Assembly: GCA_030710605.1 (NCBI GenBank)
Contig: CP092879.1
Span: forward strand, 27,723,201 to 27,787,200
Length of the DNA: 64,000 bases
Direction: 5' to 3'
From: Cordylochernes scorpioides
Taxonomy: Eukaryota; Arthropoda; Arachnida; Pseudoscorpiones; Chernetidae
The position numbers were made by a program, and so were the translations under genes. Shown one piece after another: positions 54,330 through 64,000 of this stretch (position 1 is the stretch's first letter; each line of letters opens with the position of its first letter). The notes beneath the pieces are model-generated. The model was not told the origin of the DNA. It did no database searches and saw only the letters and a list, made by a program, of their open reading frames with translations.

Positions 54330-54665
54330 GCACATCACTGACTGATCATAGTTACATCCAGGCAAACTATGCAAATATACTGGAATAAGACTAAACTTGA
54401 TGTCATTTCCAAAAAAGAAGACCAAACCGTGGATCACTTTCTCTTCAACTCTGCCCAGCTTTCCAATACCAAAGATTCTGGACGGCCACTCTCCTAGGAA
54501 TAATCAATAAACCCCTCATCTTACAAGAAATAAACCTGCATGACGCCACCTTATTAATTAGGCCTTCACTTGACTTGTAAATAAAGTAAAAAGGACTTAG
54601 TACTGAAGGACAACCCAAGTAGTTGGTAACATTATGCACACCATTTTTAATATTCACTATGGTGT
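54330..54665 (+). mobile_element. LINE 3' fragment, old
   Basis: In translation GACCAAACCGTGGATCACTT gives the QTVDHFLF that matches the C-terminal TVDHLLF of the LINE at 45330, and GACAACCCAAGTAGTTGGTAA matches its 3' UTR. It is a strongly diverged copy. Confidence 0.65.
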
Positions 54666-55196
54666 CAGAAGGCGTTAGAAAATTGTAAAAATCTCAAAGC
54701 AGAAGACACGGGAGCCAGTATGGTAAGAGTTACAAGAGAAATGTCTTCCAGATGACCATAGAGCTGTTGTGGGTGAAATCAGGCGAATTAGTACAATGAG
54801 AAGAAATATACAAGAACATTGCCCAACGTTTGATTACAAAGATTGCACGAAGCCAAAGAATCAATCTATAAAAATATTTTATATATAAACCCATATTTTC
54901 TTATATATTTTTGGATTACTTGCAATAAAGTATAATAATTTTCATCTGTATCTAACCATCCTTTAGGGGTTGTTCTGAATTATCCAATCTGAAGATGATG
55001 TTCTCAGAAAACAATATATTCGCAATAGTTGACGAATTATTGCTGAAGAAATTGCAACTGACATGAATACATAAAGCTGAACGTGAAAGTTTTTATATAA
55101 ATCTTACATTTTGAAATATGAAGATTGTTGGTGGTAGAATACGACAATTTACTCCACCTGTCACAGGGTGAAGACACTCTGTGATGAAATCTGATT
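54666..55196. other. No gene recognised
   Basis: A faint mariner-type HTH frame (ARRIIAEEIATDMN-like) occurs near 55010-55065 and may be a transposon remnant. Otherwise empty up to the promoter-like sequence. Confidence 0.35.
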
Positions 55197-55206
55197 CATA
55201 AAAACC
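55197..55206 (+). promoter_or_regulatory. TATA-like element before the secreted-peptide exon
   Basis: CATAAAAACC lies 58 bp upstream of the ATG at 55264. A start site about 30 bp downstream would give a 5' UTR of roughly 30 bases. Position and sequence fit, but no initiator consensus is clear. Confidence 0.35.
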
Positions 55207-55263
55207 TGGTAATATTGGGGGATTGTTATCTTCTGCTGTTGTATTCCCATCGTCTGGTGAGCC

Positions 55264-55324
55264 ATGAAGTTTTCTGCTGCTATCTTTTGTATCGTGCTGG
55301 TGGCCATGGCCATGAATGTGGAAG
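55264..55324 (+). CDS. Signal-peptide exon of an unrecognised secreted protein
   Basis: ATG in good context (GAGCCATGA) opens MKFSAAIFCIVLVAMAM and NVEG: a basic residue, a hydrophobic core of about 15 residues and a small-residue C region, that is, a textbook secretory signal. The exon ends after the first base of the Gly codon at G|GTAAGT, a perfect arthropod donor, giving a phase 1 intron. Short exons that end near the signal cleavage site are common in arthropod secreted peptides (antimicrobial, venom, cuticular). No matching second exon with an acceptor and in-frame mature peptide could be found up to 64000, so family and function are unknown. Confidence 0.6.
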
Positions 55325-55424
55325 GTAAGTTCTGAACCTTATACCTTTTATAATATATGTAAAAACATGTTTAGGAAATTTCTACATTAATAAATGCAAC
55401 CATTAAGCACGAATGTGTATATTT

Positions 55425-55565
55425 TTCAAATAAAATAAGCTTCCACTGTTTTTATTGCGAAGAAACATATTGAAAGAGCCTGGCTCGTCAGTGGGGAATC
55501 TTCCCAACGGTTTAGACCAATTAAATCCACCAGATCACTTCTAGAACTCTAATATTGTATTGAAG
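55425..55565 (+). repeat. CTGATGAG/GAAA family, copy in the presumed intron
   Basis: It contains AAGCACGAATGTGTATATTT, GCGAAGAAACATATTG, GGCTCGTCAGTGGGGAA and CCACCAGATCACTTCTAGA in family order; boxes are altered to CTGACGA and TAAA. Confidence 0.65.
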
Positions 55566-56918
55566 TTTGTTTTATTTGAAAAATAAAAATTCTTGCTTGA
55601 AGGTTGTATTTCTTGTGTAGAGATGGCGCTTTATTTAATTTCTACCTTCTATATATTATATGTCCTGTATGTTGTGTGTATATATATAATAATATAATAT
55701 AATTACTCATTCCATTTCAAGCATGTTTATTGTGATGTGTTAAGTTTGAAGGTTTAAACGGACCTTTTTTTTAATCAGGAAATTTGAATTGTTTAAATGG
55801 CCTCCGATTCTTCTAGAAGTCTAAGTAACCAATGAGTGCCAGTATTCAAAATCAAAAATGGCTCTGGCACACTTGAAAGTGTAATGGTTAAACTACTTTC
55901 AGTAAAGCAGTTGCTAACTACCCACCATGATTATCATGGCTTGTACCCTATGTATTTGGATAAGAAAAATAGCCAATTTGACCATTTTAAAAGTATCCAT
56001 TTCTTAAATGAACCAAATATTTACCCAAATTACAACCAATCACAGATTTCAAGTAAACTGAGCTGTGAGAGCTTGTAATTTCATTTGTAAAACTATAGGT
56101 AGGCGCATTTGGTGCATTTACAGTATAGGGAAGAGAGGGAGCAGTCGCAAACCCTACCTTCCATATTTTCAAATTCCCTTTTTAGATTATAATTTACATT
56201 TATAATTTTGATAGATATCAATTTATTCTCAAATATGTGTATTGGTTTTAAAAGGAATCTCATATCATCAGTATTATTAGCGTTGAAAACTTAAAATTTA
56301 AAAAAATAATCCAACTAATGTGGAAGATTCGAGATGCTTGAGTAAATTTGATGGCCAAATTTCAAGACATTTTTTTGCTAGAATGTCCAATATTTCAAGA
56401 CTGTAAATTTCAAAATGCAATAATAAGATCTAGCCGTAACAGTCTTATCTATAACAAAGTTTCCTATATAAAGTTTAAATCTTTTTGTAAATATATTCTA
56501 AAATCCCCCCTACAAATCGTCTAATACTTCTATCTAATGTATTGTCTTGTAAATATTTCAATGCTTTCATATATAAATTTTGTTGGCAAAATATATAATT
56601 GTAGAAAATAGTCTCTAATCTTTCATAACACTTTGATGTAGATTATGTAAAACATTGATTATAAGACTTTGTAATTTGTGTTCGACTAGGTACAAGTGTC
56701 TCTTGCGGGCATAGCACTTTGAGGTTGAAGTAAATGAAGGAAAGTATCATTGGCGATTATGAAAAATGAAGGCTTAGAAAATTTGATGATGTAGATTGGA
56801 AATAATTCGTCGAAAGCTATTCTTTCTCGTCTCTGTCATAACCGAATTTGGGAATCCAAGGAAAAATGTATATTTTTATTTATATATATATTTCTTCTGT
56901 GTGTTATATATATATTCA
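55566..56918. other. No gene recognised; dispersed repeat at 55790-55975
   Basis: 55790-55975 is the second copy of the 35785-35975 repeat. The rest is AT rich with no frames worth calling. Confidence 0.5.
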
Positions 56919-57130
56919 AAAATTTGTAACAAATAAATTTACTGGCAATGTGTTTCCTTTCAATAATATCATCACAATTTATCTCGACAGACCTTACTGC
57001 AATGATATAAATTATTGAATGAGAGGGCTTCAATAACTTATATTATTGCAGTAAGGTTTGTAGAGATACTATTTGATGATATTATTGAAAAGAAACACAT
57101 TGCTAGTAAATTTATTTGTTACAAATTTTA
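56919..57130. repeat. Hairpin element with ~95-bp arms
   Basis: AAATTTGTAACAAATAAATTTACTGG-type sequence from 56919 to 57016 is inverted at 57038-57130, with ~20 bp between; one half of the same element recurs at 58985-59070. The arms include GACCTTACTGCAATGATATA and its inverse. Confidence 0.85.
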
Positions 57131-57158
57131 TGGATAGACGGAAATTATATTTATAAAT

Positions 57159-58576
57159 ACACTGTATAACAAAAAAATCGACGCACCAAGAGGAGTTGTC
57201 AGATTAGGACAAAAATTGGTGTATGTAAAGAGCATTTATAGGGGAAAAACGATTAAAATTTCAGAACAATTGATTGTTTTATTTCAGAGTTTGATCGTCA
57301 CAAATTGAGAATGTCAATATGTCGTTGGACCCCCACTGGCCTGGATGCAGGCTGCCACCCGGCGTGTCATGGACTGATAAAGATTCCGGATGGTTTGCTG
57401 CGGGGTTTCTTGCCAAATTGTCTCCAACTGTCGGGCTAAATAGTCAACATTCCGGGATGGTTGCAATCGCCTTCCCATCACGTCCCAGATGTGCTCTATG
57501 GGCGAGAGATCAGGCGACCTTGCTGGCCACGGAAGAATTTGGCAAGATTGAAGACAATCCATAGTAACACTGTGTGTGGCTGGGCATTATCTTGTTGAAA
57601 AGTAAGCCCGGGGTGATGTGAGAGGAACGGCAACAAAACAGGCCGTAGAATGTCATATACGTACCGTTGTGCTGTCAGGGTGCCAGGAATGACTACCAAG
57701 GGGGTCCTGCTATCAAATGAAATGGCACCCCAGACCATAACGCCCTGTTGTGGACCTGTGTGGTGTTCGACAGTAAGGCCAGGATCCACACGCTGCCCAG
57801 GACGTCTCCAGACACGTTTGCGACGGTCGTCAGGACACAGTAAGAAATGGACTCGTCACTAAAGACTATACGTCCCCAGTCAGCGCAGTTCCAAGTTGAT
57901 CGCTCCCGACACCACTGTAGTCGGACTTGTCGGTGCACGGTTGTGAGGGGTAGGCATCGTAACGGTCGGCGAGCTCTTAGATTCCGCTCTCTCAGTCACT
58001 TTTGATGGTCATTTTGGACACTTGTGTTCCGGTCACACGTTGGATGATAGATAACGTGGATTCCGGTGCTGCGACAGCCATTCTGACAATTGCTCTGTCC
58101 TCCCGTTCTGTTGTTGCCCTTGGTCGACCGCTGCCGTCCTGGCGTTGCATACTTCCGTTGTTGACCCACTTTTGCCAACATCGCCTAATAGCCGCATCAC
58201 TTGGACACAGATGTCGCGCGATAGTCGATTAGACCAACCAGCCTCTTTCAATCCAATGGCACGACCAGTTTCAAACTCTGACATATGTTCGTAATGAGCA
58301 CGAATCTTTCGGCGAGGCATCGATACAGTAGAAATAGGCATACTGCTAAAATATTAAACAGAAATTCTGAAAATCAGCTCGTGCCGCGCCGAATATTGAG
58401 TCTAGAATGCTCGTGCTGGATGCGCAGTTCAGATGCGCTGGAGATCTTGCTTTGCATAAATCGGCCACCAAATTTCAATCATTTGCATGTTTGGTCGAAA
58501 CCTCTTTGTATACGTATTTTCATATAAATCGAACAACTGCTTCTTGGTGCGTCGATTTTTTTTTTGTCATAGAGTA
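57159..58576 (-). mobile_element. Tc1-like transposon, full length
   Basis: Terminal repeats are CACTGTATAACAAAAAAATC (left) and, inverted, TACTCTATGACAAAAAAAAA (right), both continuing into ATCGACGCACCAAGA. TA flanks each end. A single transposase pseudogene on the minus strand fills the inside, and total length is 1.4 kb. Confidence 0.9.
57314..58341 (-). pseudogene. Tc1-like transposase (DD34E)
   Basis: From the ATG at 58341 (or at MPRRKIRAHYEHMSEFETGR) the N-terminal HTH reads MSEFETGRAIGLKEAGWSNR, then shifts frame. The DDE core follows: RLQWCRERSTWNCADWGRIV, FSDES (first Asp, 57885), GVMVWGAISFDSRTPLVVI, GLTFQQDNAQPHT (second Asp), and WPARSPDLSPIEHIWD (catalytic Glu, 57500), ending with a complete C terminus. 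All three catalytic residues survive, but at least three frameshifts break the frame. Confidence 0.92.
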
Positions 58577-58693
58577 TATATACATTTAATTTGTAACAAA
58601 TCTGTAAACAAAATTGTATACTAATCATTTATATTGAGAGCAGCAGTGTGGATTTCTCCCTAAATTCACTTTAATTTCGAATTGTGAGGTTGA

Positions 58694-58855
58694 TTAAAGG
58701 TAAAGGCCATTTGGTATCTGAGTAGAAATAGGATCCCGTTGTTCTGACTCGGTGACATGTTCTAGGACGTCCACCCACACCTTCTTGCAGTCCACGAGGA
58801 GTATGTCGCCAATCCCAATGTCCAGGATCTGCCAATACTCTTCGAGGCGCCTGTC
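58694..58855 (-). CDS. Candidate terminal exon, unrecognised
   Basis: On the minus strand an acceptor-like GGCCTTTAG|GAC at 58856 leads into 53 codons, RRLEEYWQILDIGIGDILL, VDCKKVWVDVLEHVTESEQ and RDPISTQIPNGLYL, then TAA. Composition is protein-like and GC content is above that of the flanks. Another frame over the same bases is open for 72 codons, so the choice of frame is uncertain. No family recognised. Confidence 0.3.
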   Translation of the reverse strand, partial: DRRLEEYWQILDIGIGDILLVDCKKVWVDVLEHVTESEQRDPISTQIPNGLYL

Positions 58856-58984
58856 CTAAAGGCCAAGTCTGTTGTCCCAACTGAGACAAATTATGATATC
58901 TCCTTATAATAAACCTTTATTCCAGAATCTCACTCTGTTGTCCTGTATCTTTTACTATCTCTCCACATATCTAGTCAACATTAC

Positions 58985-59070
58985 ATTATATAAAATTTTT
59001 AACAGATAAATTTGCTGACAATGTATTTCTTTTCAAAAATATCATCAAATATTATCTCTTCAGACTTTGC
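58985..59070 (+). repeat. Half copy of the 56919-57130 hairpin
   Basis: AACAGATAAATTTGCTGACAA, TATTTCTTTTCAAAAATATC and ATCTCTTCAGACTTTGC match the left arm in order. Confidence 0.7.
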
Positions 59071-59997
59071 TAGTGGCTGGAGTATCTTAAAGACTTATAG
59101 AGGTTCCATTTCACACTTGTCTTAGTATAAAGTATTTTTATTGTTATACGATTATCTTTGAATACCTCTTTGAATGCCTCTTTCTTTTTAATCTTTTATT
59201 TTACTTTTAAAAAGGCAAATATCATATAGATATTTATAGGATACTTTTATTGCATCTAGACTAACACGTGGATATCTTTAAGATTGCGCATAAGACCTGT
59301 AACAATATATAATTCTAGACATAGTATATAAAGAAATTAATGTTCACACAGCCGTAATGATAAATGTTATCCGAATAAACAATTAAATTGACTAATCATG
59401 GCTTCGTATCAGAAATAGATAACCATCATAACAAAGGATGTCATTGTTAGACAGACCATTGTCTCAAACGTTTACTTCTCAACATTGATACTTGTTAGAT
59501 AAGAGTGTAAAAATTATTACGATCTATGTAGACATGATGAGGAGAGTGGTCGAATGTTGGGACTGATTTGGGTTTCGATCGTTCAAAATAAAAGATCGTT
59601 GGTTTGATGTCATTGAAGTCGATTCAGTCATCTCAACAGGCTTACCATGTGTTTGTTGGAATCACATTGAGTGCTCTGAAATTGACAATTTAAAAAATAA
59701 TATTGATTCTTCTAATCAATTGTTACACAGAAGGAAAATTTAAGATAAAATAAATAATAGTATATATAACTTGTGACGAATGACCCGGCTTCGCCCGAGA
59801 ATTCCCCCGAGTGCAATTTCCTTCATACTGAAAGTACATCAATAATAAATAGTAGAAGTGCCATAGAAGAGCAATACAGAAGTAACACATAAACCACAGG
59901 TAAAAAGTGTGTGTGATGGCAAAAATTGTATTAGTGTTTAGGTATTGGATTTAATTATTTTTTGTAATCCATTTATTTTTGTTTCAAAATCAATATA
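59071..59997. other. No gene recognised
   Basis: AT rich. The segment 59770-59830 (GACCCGGCTTCGCCCGAGAA) looks like the start of a common arthropod dispersed repeat. Its other end may be 61770-61850 (CCAATTGGTTCAGTAGTTTT, ATCGCGAAACAGACAACAG), which would make it an older element split by the Tigger-like insertion. Confidence 0.4.
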
Positions 59998-61106
59998 CAG
60001 TGGTACCTCGACATAAGAGTTTAATTCGTTCCGCAACCTTGCTCGTATCTTGAATTACTCGTATCTCGAAGCAAATTTCCCCATACAAAACAATTAAACT
60101 ACTATTAATCCGTTCCAACCTCCAAAATGTCACCCCAGTTATTTTTGTTACGTGGTTTTAAATAATAAAAACGTATTTATAAATATCAAATATTTATTGC
60201 ACAAAACAAAAAAGAGAATATAAAGAAATAAATTAGATATCCTCACTGGTCTTTGCCTTTTTCGCTACATTTTTCTCGCTTTCACCTGTAGGCCGTTTAG
60301 AAAAAACAACAAAAAATCTCCGTAGATCGCTCTTGCCTTCTCACAAATGATGGTCTGCGTCAAGGTATCTCCTTGGAGCTGCTTTTCTGTCACCCACACC
60401 ATCAGCAGTTTCTCCATATTTTCATGGAGGGAGGTTCGCAGCTTGGAAATTATCGTAAGGCCCTTAGCCGGCGTTACACTCTTTATCGACTCCTTCCGTT
60501 TAAGCACAGAACATATCATGGACGTACTACGGCCATACTGCCTCGACAAGTCAACAACTCGAACACCTTGCTCATGTTTTTCTATAATTTCACGTTTTAA
60601 TTCAATACTCACCATCTTTTTCTTAGCAATTGACTTTTTACAAACTTTCTTCCGATCCATGGTTATAAAAATAAATGAACTAAAACTGTAAATGTAAACG
60701 CAACACAAAACGCGAACACAAAACACAACTTATCACAGCGGAAGCACGCTGCTAACTGATCGTGATGGCGCGACTGCGTGTTACTACCTGTTGTGTTTTA
60801 ACTTTAAAAGCACACAAAAATATAATAAACTTGAATTTGTTTATTCAAGTCTCAAAAAACAAAGCTTTGCATATAGAACAAATAATAATGAAGAAGAAGA
60901 AAGAAATATTTTAGGAAAATCAAAAACAAAACAAAAGTACTGGTCAAAAAGAAACATTTAAAATCACAGATTAATATCTTCAACACTACCGAACCGAACT
61001 CGTATCTCGAATTTCGCTCGTAACTAAAAGCAAAAAATCACTTGCTCGTCGGCTCGTATCTCGAAAAACTCGTATGTTGGGGCGCTCGTATGTCGAGGTA
61101 CCACTG
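59998..61106 (-). mobile_element. Tigger-like transposon, internally deleted (1.1 kb)
   Basis: It begins CAGTGGTACCTCGACATAAG and ends CTCGTATGTCGAGGTACCAC + TG, flanked by TA (59996-59997 and 61107-61108). Terminal repeats extend inward with repeated CTCGTATCTCGAA motifs. It carries only the two ends of a transposase gene. Confidence 0.9.
60243..60660 (-). pseudogene. Tigger-like transposase, N and C termini only
   Basis: MDRKKVCKKSIAKKKMV opens a pogo/CENP-B-type HTH (ELKREIIEKHEQGVRVVDLS, RQYGRSTSMICSVLKRKES), followed by the start of the Tc5-type DNA-binding domain (HENMEKLLMVWVTEKQLQGD, ICEKARAIYGDF). The frame then jumps, and 60300-60243 in another frame reads SKRPTGESEKNVAKKAKTSE, a typical acidic/basic C-terminal tail. 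The DDE domain is deleted, so the protein could at most bind DNA. Confidence 0.85.
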
Positions 61107-62044
61107 TAGTTTAAATAGATTGCAGCTTTTCCACCCAACCCTCGAGATACCCGCCCCAGCGCATTAAACCTTTAAATTGCTTGAGTTGAGTGAGTGACTG
61201 CGATGCCCAACTTCTCAGTAAGAATAAGAAAAAATAGGTTTATAAAAAAAATTAATCCAAAATACTGGCATGTAAATATTTTTAGCATGTATTGGCATGT
61301 AAATAAAAGAGCACATGGAAATAAGGCAACATATGTTTTTGCTAATGACTGCGACTGCATTTTAAACGATAAAAAAAAGATAAAAAAACACTACGACCAG
61401 AGCAAAAATTAATAAAAATACGAAAGCCATTATTTACATACAGCAACGCTAATTTTGTAAAGTTTTTTTTTTTTTATTGCATTGTGTGCACTCTTACCGT
61501 AACTTAGTAATATAAATTTCTCTCTCAATACTCAATACTTTTGTAAAAAAAGTAACAATCGTATATAAAAAGATATTTAAAAAAAAAGTACGCAAGCAAC
61601 TTGAAAAAAAAAAATACAGAACGCACATTGGTCGCTTAATTGGCCTGGTGTTGTTACTTCGCCTCGTATTTACTCGGCGTAAAAAAAGTTCTTCAAATGA
61701 AAAAAATAAATAGCAAAAATACTAATCAAAATGTAGCCGAAATTTTTCTTCAGGTTTATAAAAAGTGACATTAAAAATTTGGAACCAATTGGTTCAGTAG
61801 TTTTTGAGTTTATCGCGAAACAGACAACAGACATTGACTTTTATATATGAGAAGAAAGATAAAAAATGAATCGAATACCAAAAATTATTATTCTGATATC
61901 AATATGTGCATGTCACAAGTTAATTCGTATAAAATGACGTATTTATTGTTAATCCGCTCAAAGAAGCATAGTGAGCTATTTATTCAGGCAAATAGTAAGT
62001 TTACTAACGTCACTTAAGTGGCAGACGCATTCTACTTCACTCAG
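61107..62044. other. No gene recognised
   Basis: AT rich, with A- and T-runs. The only notable part is the possible repeat end at 61770-61850 described above. Confidence 0.4.
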
Positions 62045-62760
62045 TCATGAAGATAAGAAAGAAGAAGGAGAGATGTAAGTGATGGAAAGGATTTTCGCGT
62101 TAACCGTAACAGATGTCAGGGTATCTATGGCATCAAAGAAAATTATTAACCATGCATGCAGCCAATCCTTATAAGCCTCATTCCTTCCATCGTCAGATGT
62201 GACTGTCGATCTCGCATGCTTCTCTTTAGTGGCCCGAACAAACTGCAAATAACTTAATTGAAACCTGTAGGGCGAATGTTGAAAAACCTGCCATCCTAAA
62301 CAAGCAATAAGTCGTAACTGTAGCAGGTGAGGTCTACAATTGTCCTGCATTAGCACTTATCCTGACTCTAATAATTCTGGATGCTTGTTTTCTTACGTAA
62401 TTACAAGTCCCGATTTAGATTTTTACTGGAAAGCTTTAGAAATATGAAGAGTATTTTCTGTGCTTGTAGTGGGAATGGAACGATTTCATTTGATGATCTC
62501 TAACACGTGCTTATGTCTGACGGCAACAGTATTTGGTTATTTAGGATGTCCAAGTCTTCAAGCGACGTTTTTTCCAAGTCGAATTGATGGAATTATTTGC
62601 TTATTTAGTCTAGGGACATACAGCTTCGCCGTAAACGGCGTTATTCTCTTTTGAAACTCCGTTGGGATAAATCTTCTTTCCAATAAAAGATGTCATTGCT
62701 TTATTTGCTTTGGAAGGAACAAGGATACGGCGCATCGTTTGCACAAATGAATTTTGTATA
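62045..62760 (-). pseudogene. Decayed mariner transposase
   Basis: 62356-62045 reads MQDNCRPHLLQLRLIACLGW, QVFQHSPY (mariner second-Asp block and the region before the third) and VTSDDGRNEAYKDWLHAW, then FFDAIDTL, the usual mariner C-terminal motifs. The third catalytic Asp is eroded. Upstream, NGVSKENNAVYGEAVCP (about 62620-62660) may be the first core region. Frameshifts throughout. Confidence 0.65.
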
Positions 62761-63689
62761 AAATAATATTTATTAGTACTACATTTTACATCTAAAATAT
62801 ATAAAGATACTTGTTTTCTACTCAAATTCCGTTCCCGAGAGAGAGATGTGGTGTTAAACTGACCGCCGTATACATTACCCATTCTGTAAAACCTGTATGC
62901 AGTAAAAGTGATCGTTGAAAATGCAGGCTGATGAAGTCGCCATTAGATTTCACTTCGGCCCACATATCAATTCCATTACAAGGTCGGTCGGTCAGTCCAG
63001 GAAGCATCAAATCGGGGACAGAGGAGACAAAGCCTTCCCAGGAGAGAGAGCGAGCTGGGGCTCAAGACAAAGAGACGAATTCTCCACACAGCACAATGGA
63101 ATCGTGAAGAGACTGGACCCATTACCTTGCAGACCTTCCTGAAATACTTCCAGAACTGGGCGTAGGTGGAAGAGCGATTTCCGTCATGTCAGTAAGCTAT
63201 ACAATCTGTATGTTGGGAATGGTCAACTTTAGCTTTGTAATCATATAGGAGGGATATATATAATTGGATATATCATATAGGATATATCATATGGGGGTTA
63301 TAGGTTATTATATATAGGATATAATATATAGTATACATAGTAAGCTATACAATCTGTATGTTGAGGATGGGAATGGTCAATGTTAGCTTTGTTATCATAT
63401 AGGATGGATTTCTACAATCAATGAACTGAATATTTCTTTATATCAACACACAAAACGCGATATCCCCGCTATGGAAAATTGCGTCAATTTACAATTGTTA
63501 AACAGAAACAGTTATATAGATCATTATGAAAGAAAAAAAGAAGAAGAAACGATAAGATAGGAGATGAACTTGATCCTTTCAGGTTAGACAGATAGTCATA
63601 AGTATGTATATTTACAAAATGATTAAATCTCTGAAAATTCTCTCTCTGACAATGATTCATACTCATGGTATGAACTGAAGATGAAATGT
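62761..63689. other. No gene recognised
   Basis: A GC-richer stretch at 62915-63150 has open plus-strand frames but no recognised protein. AGTAAGCTATACAATCTGTA occurs at 63190 and again at 63341, with a TATA-rich stretch between. The rest is AT rich. Confidence 0.4.
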
Positions 63690-63770
63690 GAATTTGGGAG
63701 GCTTGGCTCATCAGTGGTGAAACTTCCCAGCGACTTTCGCCGATTGAATCTACTCCCCGCCCATATCTTC
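63690..63770 (+). repeat. CTGATGAG/GAAA family, rightmost copy
   Basis: GGCTTGGCTCATCAGTGGTG, then CCCAGCGACTTTCGCCGATT, gives on the minus strand intact GAAA and CTGATGA boxes; the flanking pairing TCGGC/GCCAA has one mismatch. Confidence 0.7.
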
Positions 63771-64000
63771 GATTTACTAATTATAAAAATTCTTACTTTT
63801 TATTTCCAAAAAATAAATAACGACGAATAATTTAATACTTAATTTCCGTAATGTATAAAGTGATACAAACCTTTTCTAAATTAGCGTCTTCCAAATAGCA
63901 CACATTCACCATTTTGATACGTGGTACAATTATTCTAAGTCATTTTAAGCTTTGCTTGAGACACTTTAGCAAATAAGTATTAACGATTTTTCAACTTTAA

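Noticed and set aside
62915..63142. Possible second exon of the secreted peptide (basic, Gly-rich frame)
   Set aside because: An AG at 63001 gives another frame with a charged peptide, but neither is Cys-rich or ends convincingly, and intron phase does not decide between them.

Overview
The window looks like a gene-poor, AT-rich block of an arthropod genome, probably an arachnid. That guess rests on the mix of repeats (long-TIR Tc1/mariner elements, Tc1-like and Tigger-like elements, several LINE clades, Ty3/gypsy and Penelope-like sequence) and on the absence of operons. It is inference; no single-copy gene settles the taxon. Almost every long reading frame belongs to a mobile element or to a tandem repeat.

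Layout. 1-2290: an R1/Jockey-like LINE ORF1 on the minus strand abutting a tandem/inverted Penelope-like terminal repeat with two hammerhead ribozyme motifs. 3018-7050: a 3.9-kb array of a 22-bp satellite between two copies of a 57-bp direct repeat, followed to 7604 by a deleted Helitron with a recognisable 3' end. 8371-22332: one long-TIR Tc1/mariner-superfamily transposon split by nested insertions (Ty3/gypsy element plus LINE at 8946-15528; LINE at 16811-18242 inside a ~700-bp tandem duplication; LINE with a 2A-like peptide at 19134-21553). 22441-23566: 39-bp minisatellite. 24680-26542: LINE remnant and Tc1-like element. 27099-28493: ~82-bp satellite. 29957-31600: 40-bp satellite. 31630-35540: foldback repeats, a LINE 3' tail and mostly featureless DNA. 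36584-50530: two copies of the long-TIR transposon pointing outward, enclosing an R1-like LINE (ORF1, endonuclease, RT, RNase H), a second LINE inserted in it, and a third LINE carrying a solo LTR and a tRNA-derived insertion. 50531-64000: foldback repeats, a Tc1-like element, a Tigger-like element, mariner remnants and a few candidate host exons.

Host coding potential is slight. The best candidate is a 61-bp exon at 55264-55324 encoding a signal peptide and ending at a consensus splice donor. Two minus-strand exons (32591-32687 and 58694-58855) are possible. Their genes are not recognised.

The most unusual content is RNA- and structure-based: hammerhead ribozymes in both orientations, a dispersed repeat family whose CUGAUGA/GAAA boxes are flanked by a covarying stem, degenerate hammerhead-like hairpins, a LINE ORF1 with a 2A-like motif, at least six foldback elements, and four unrelated satellites each expanded to 1-4 kb within 30 kb.
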